The notes under the pieces were generated by a model. It ran no database searches. It was not told the origin of the DNA and saw only the letters and a program-made list of their open reading frames with translations. A stretch of DNA of 64,000 bases, taken from the NCBI RefSeq assembly GCF_007874125.1, contig NZ_CP040128.1, positions 1,860,001 through 1,924,000 on the forward strand, written 5' to 3'. This DNA is from Noviherbaspirillum sp. UKPF54. GTDB taxonomy: Bacteria; Pseudomonadota; Gammaproteobacteria; Burkholderiales; Burkholderiaceae_D. Below are positions 60,528 through 64,000 of this stretch, in pieces. A program made the position numbers and the translations under genes. Numbering within the stretch: the stretch's first letter is position 1; every line of letters starts with the position of its first letter.

Positions 60528-63500
60528 ATGCGAAACTCGCTACAGGCTCGCGTCGACACGCTGACCAGGGAAATCAGGCACTTAAAAAAGGAACTTGCCC
60601 GCAGCAAACACTCCGAAGATGCGTTGCGCAAGAGCGAGCGGCGTTACCAATCCATCTTTGAACATACCAGCGTGGGTTTGGCCCAAATCGGCGCGGATGG
60701 AAAATTCATCGATGCCAATCGTCCGTTTTGCGAACTGCTCGGGTATGCGCGCGACGAGTTGATGCATCTTACCTATTCCGATCTGGCCCACCAGGACGAC
60801 CGCGAACAGGATCAGCGCGCGCTCGCAAAATTACTGGAAGGAACATTTCCCGCGCCGCGGCGCGAAAAACGCTTTATCCGCAAAAATGGATCCGTCGCGT
60901 GGTTCAATCTCAACCTCTCCATAGCTCCCTGCGGTGATGGCAACAATAACTGCATGCTCGTAGCGCTGGAGAACATCAGCGAACGCAGAACCCTGCAGGA
61001 ATCCTTGAGACGCATTGCCGCCAATCTCGTCAAGGCCGACATAATTTCGCCGATCGGATCCTGGAAATGGGACCTCAAGTCGAACCGTGTCAGTTGTTCG
61101 GAAGAAGTTTCAGAAATGTTCGCGCTGCCGGCCACAACGGAGCCGATACCAATTTCCATGGTTCTCGAAAGGGTTTTCCCTGATGACCGGCCTGCCGTGG
61201 AGCGGGCGCTGCATACCGCCGTGCGCGAGCAAAAACCATATCAGGTGGAGTACCGATTGTTGTTACCCGATGGCAGCGTCCGACTGGTATCGGCGAACGG
61301 TGAAGTCTATCGCCGCGACGGGAGAGGCAAGCCTCAGAGCATGATTGGCATGTTGCAGGACATTACGCTGCGGCGAGAAGCCGAGCACGCTTTGGAAGAA
61401 AGCGAACAGCGCTTCCGGCAACTGTTTGACAACGCATCGGACGGCATTTTTATCGCCAATCGCGATGGGGAATACATCGACGTCAACATCAACGCCTGCC
61501 GCATGCTCGGATACGGCCGCGACGAATTGATAGGCAAGCACATTACCGATCTGGTACCGCATGCCGACGCCGACCGCCTGGCCAAGGCAAAGAGCTATCT
61601 TCAGCAGAACGCCGAGCATGTCACAGTCGACGAATGGGAACTCCGGTGCAAGGATGGCTCCTATCTCCCTACCGAAGTCAGCGCGCGGTTCCTGCCGGAT
61701 GGCCGGTGGCTGGCCCTCGTCCGGGACGTCAGCGAGCGCAGGCGGATTCAGCGGCAACTGGAGCGCAATGCCGAGGAAATCAACGATCTCTACGAGAATG
61801 CGCCATGCGGTTATCACTCCGTGGACCGCGACATGATGATCGTAAAGATGAACAGCACCGAGCTGGAATGGCTTGGCTATGCCCGGGAAGAGCTGGTTGG
61901 CAAGAAGCGCATAGCCGACTTGCAGTCTGAAAACAGCAAGGCCCTGTACCTGCAGAAATTCCAGGAGCTGATCGAAAATGGACAGCTGCGCAACCTGGAG
62001 CTGGAAATGGTACGCAAGGACGGCAGCATCATGCCAATCCTCCTCAATGCGTCCGCCCAGTTGGACGCCGCAGGCAACTTCGTGATGAGCCGCACCACCG
62101 TGTTCGACATCACGAAAGTGGTCGAAGCGCAGAAGGAGTTGCGGCGCGCCGCCACGGTATTCGAGCATACCAGGGACGCGATCATCATCACGGACGGCAA
62201 CGGCACGATTACCGCGGCAAACCGTGCCTTTTCCGACATAACCGGCTATCGTCCCGACGAAGTCATCGGCAGGAACCCGCGCCTGCTCAAATCGGAGCGG
62301 CAAAGCAACGAGTTTTACAAGAACCTGTGGAGCGAACTGGAGCAAAAAGGCAACTGGCAGGGCGAGATTTGGGACCGCCGCAAATCCGGCGAGCTGTTCC
62401 CGACGTGGCAGAACATCACCGCGGTCAAGGATGAAACCGGCAAGGTCACCGACTACATTTCGGTATTTTCCGACATCACCACCATCAAGGACACGGAAGA
62501 AAAACTGGTTCGCCTGGCCTACCATGACAGCCTGACCGGCTTGCCAAACCGCCTGCTGTTTAACGACCGCCTGGATCGTGCAATCCAGTTCAGCCGGCGG
62601 CACAAGTCCACGGTCGGGCTGCTGCTGCTGGATCTCGACCGCTTCAAGCTGATCAACGACACGCTGGGGCATGACGTCGGCGACCAGCTGCTCGAGGAAA
62701 TCGCCGCGCGACTGCAGAACAACGTGCGCGGGGAAGACACCGTCGCCCGGCTGGGCGGCGACGAATTCGCGATCATCATCAGCGAACTGACGCGCATGGA
62801 AGATGCGGCAGCCCTGTCGCAGAAAATCATCAAGGCCATCGCAGCCCCCATCCATATCTCGAACCATTTGCTGATGACGTCGGCAAGCATCGGCATCAGC
62901 GTTTTCCCGGATGATGCAGGCGACAAGGAAACGCTGTACAAGTCAGCCGATATCGCGTTGTATGCTGCCAAGGACAAGGGAAGAAACTGCTACGAGTTTT
63001 TCACGCCATCCATGACGCAGCGTGCGAACGAAATTCTCGCGATCGACCGTGGCTTGCGCGGCGCCTTCCAGCGGCATGAGCTGGCCCTCTATTTTCAGCC
63101 GCAAATCAGCCTGGCGAGCGGCCGCGTCGCCGGCGTCGAAGCGCTCCTGCGCTGGAATTCCTCCCAGAACGGCATGCAGCAGCCCAGCCGCTTCATACCG
63201 ATTGCGGAAGAGAGCAACCTCATCGAACTGCTCGGCGACTGGGTGCTCGACAGCGCCTGCGCACAGATACAGAAATGGCGTGCCGCGGGCGTCCCGCCGG
63301 TGCGCCTGGCGATCAATCTGTCCGCGCGCCAGATCAAGCGCCCCCGTTTCGCCAAGGATTTTTGCCGCCTGCTGCAACGGTATCCATCCATGGACGGCTT
63401 TGGCGTCGACATCGAAGTCACCGAAACGGCACTGCAAACCGACCCGGACATTGCCGCCGCCCTGAAGGAATTGAAGAACGTCGGTGTACGCGTTGCCGTC

Positions 63501-63830
63501 GACGACTTCGGAACCGGCTATTCGTCACTGTTATCGCTGAAACAGCTGCCGGCGGACATCCTTAAAATCGACCGCGCATTCATTCACGGCATCCCGGACG
63601 ACGGCGACGACAAGGCGATCACCGCCGCGATTATCGCCATGGGCCATTCGCTTGGCATGGAGATTGTTGCGGAAGGCATCGAAACACGCGAACAACTGGA
63701 GTTCCTGGTCAGCCAGCACTGCGACGAAGTGCAGGGTTTCCTGTTTTCCCCCCCCTTGCCGGCGGATGAATGCGAACGCTTCCTGATCTCCGCCCGCACG
63801 GCCGCGCCGGTTACCATGCTGGGCGCATGA
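60528..63830 (+). CDS. PAS-GGDEF-EAL cyclic di-GMP enzyme
   Basis: The 1100-residue soluble protein has an N-terminal coiled-coil (about residues 3-32), five PAS/PAC units in a row (about 33-660), then a GGDEF domain with the intact active site RLGGDEFAI and an EAL domain with GVEALLRW, ETAL, DDFGTGYSSL and KIDRAF, all catalytic positions present. It can in principle both make and break cyclic di-GMP. There is no membrane segment, so the PAS units probably sense intracellular signals such as redox or oxygen. The start chosen is 60528 (GGGAGG 11 bases upstream); starts upstream lack a site. It is separated by 167 bp from the T6SS row. Confidence 0.93.
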   Translation: MRNSLQARVDTLTREIRHLKKELARSKHSEDALRKSERRYQSIFEHTSVGLAQIGADGKFIDANRPFCELLGYARDELMHLTYSDLAHQDDREQDQRALAKLLEGTFPAPRREKRFIRKNGSVAWFNLNLSIAPCGDGNNNCMLVALENISERRTLQESLRRIAANLVKADIISPIGSWKWDLKSNRVSCSEEVSEMFALPATTEPIPISMVLERVFPDDRPAVERALHTAVREQKPYQVEYRLLLPDGSVRLVSANGEVYRRDGRGKPQSMIGMLQDITLRREAEHALEESEQRFRQLFDNASDGIFIANRDGEYIDVNINACRMLGYGRDELIGKHITDLVPHADADRLAKAKSYLQQNAEHVTVDEWELRCKDGSYLPTEVSARFLPDGRWLALVRDVSERRRIQRQLERNAEEINDLYENAPCGYHSVDRDMMIVKMNSTELEWLGYAREELVGKKRIADLQSENSKALYLQKFQELIENGQLRNLELEMVRKDGSIMPILLNASAQLDAAGNFVMSRTTVFDITKVVEAQKELRRAATVFEHTRDAIIITDGNGTITAANRAFSDITGYRPDEVIGRNPRLLKSERQSNEFYKNLWSELEQKGNWQGEIWDRRKSGELFPTWQNITAVKDETGKVTDYISVFSDITTIKDTEEKLVRLAYHDSLTGLPNRLLFNDRLDRAIQFSRRHKSTVGLLLLDLDRFKLINDTLGHDVGDQLLEEIAARLQNNVRGEDTVARLGGDEFAIIISELTRMEDAAALSQKIIKAIAAPIHISNHLLMTSASIGISVFPDDAGDKETLYKSADIALYAAKDKGRNCYEFFTPSMTQRANEILAIDRGLRGAFQRHELALYFQPQISLASGRVAGVEALLRWNSSQNGMQQPSRFIPIAEESNLIELLGDWVLDSACAQIQKWRAAGVPPVRLAINLSARQIKRPRFAKDFCRLLQRYPSMDGFGVDIEVTETALQTDPDIAAALKELKNVGVRVAVDDFGTGYSSLLSLKQLPADILKIDRAFIHGIPDDGDDKAITAAIIAMGHSLGMEIVAEGIETREQLEFLVSQHCDEVQGFLFSPPLPADECERFLISARTAAPVTMLGA

Positions 63831-63912
63831 CATACGGCGCGGCTCGTACGCTTCGGATGACGGGCTGGTTGCGTAACCCGCCGTGCAGCGTTCGATGCCG
63901 ATGCGTTCCGCG

Positions 63913-64000
63913 TTACCCGCCGATCTGCCGGAACGGATCGAGCGCCAGGTCGATCAACCTGCGCTCGCGCACCACGACTTCGGCGGTTGCCGTCATCCCG
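63913..64000 (-). CDS. C-terminal end of an HlyD-family periplasmic adaptor
   Basis: The last 28 codons are visible: GMTATAEVVVRERRLIDLAL, then DPFRQIGG and a TAA stop at 63913. This is the typical end of HlyD/type I secretion membrane fusion proteins (GMTxxAEI...RRxxDxxLxP). The rest lies beyond the window. It points toward a type I secretion or RND-type export locus next to the cyclic di-GMP enzyme. Confidence 0.7.
   Translation of the reverse strand, partial: GMTATAEVVVRERRLIDLALDPFRQIGG

Noticed and set aside
1..64000. CRISPR arrays, tRNA/rRNA genes, insertion sequences and phage genes
   Set aside because: No regularly spaced repeats, tRNA-like cloverleaf with CCA end, rRNA segment, transposase or integrase reading frame was found on either strand.

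Overview
The window is GC-rich chromosomal DNA of a facultatively anaerobic, denitrifying betaproteobacterium. Gene content and order suggest Burkholderiales, probably Oxalobacteraceae (Herbaspirillum/Noviherbaspirillum-like). That placement is an inference from gene families; no rRNA or other phylogenetic marker is present.

Region 1 (1-34.6 kb) is a nearly continuous denitrification island, mostly on the minus strand. It holds a nitrate reductase operon (narK1-narK2-narGHJI plus a PpiC-type prolyl isomerase), a nitric oxide reductase operon (small membrane protein-norC-norB-norQ-norD; NorC carries an extra haem domain), a divergent three-domain copper nitrite reductase NirK with a translationally coupled small secreted protein, and a nitrous oxide reductase cluster in the order nosZ-nosR-nosD-nosF-nosY-nosL, followed by a c-type cytochrome and an ApbE flavin transferase. 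All four reduction steps (nitrate, nitrite, NO, N2O) are encoded. Between nir and nos lies a signalling/transport block: a DUF294 nucleotidyltransferase-like protein, a membrane pseudo-histidine-kinase fused to a DnaQ-type exonuclease, a single-domain response regulator, and an ActP/DUF485 solute symporter pair.

Region 2 (34.6-48.1 kb) supports anaerobic physiology. It has class III ribonucleotide reductase with the glycyl-radical segment on its own 64-residue gene, then NrdG. Converging on these is an operon with a nitronate-monooxygenase-like flavoprotein, UbiU, UbiV, a TrhA/hemolysin III protein, UbiT and a DGC protein (oxygen-independent ubiquinone synthesis). Next come a hemerythrin/DUF2249/12-TM membrane protein operon, a Dnr-type Crp/Fnr regulator, UspA and a type II NADH dehydrogenase. 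FNR/Dnr-type boxes (TTGAT-N4-ATCAA) precede nosZ, nrdD, the ubi operon, the hemerythrin operon and uspA. At nosZ, ubi, hemerythrin and uspA the box sits about 32-33 bp from a plausible -10, as at class II FNR promoters, so the Dnr regulator encoded here is a natural candidate controller.

Region 3 (48.1-64 kb) holds a Spy/CpxP-like periplasmic protein divergent from an OmpR/EnvZ-type two-component system, then a partial type VI secretion locus: an unknown membrane protein, an M15 peptidase, PAAR, a membrane-anchored degenerate ketosynthase-like protein, TssM, TagF and an OmpA-family protein. Most T6SS core genes are outside the window. A five-PAS GGDEF-EAL protein and the C-terminal end of an HlyD-family adaptor close the window. 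No tRNA, rRNA, CRISPR array or insertion sequence was seen.
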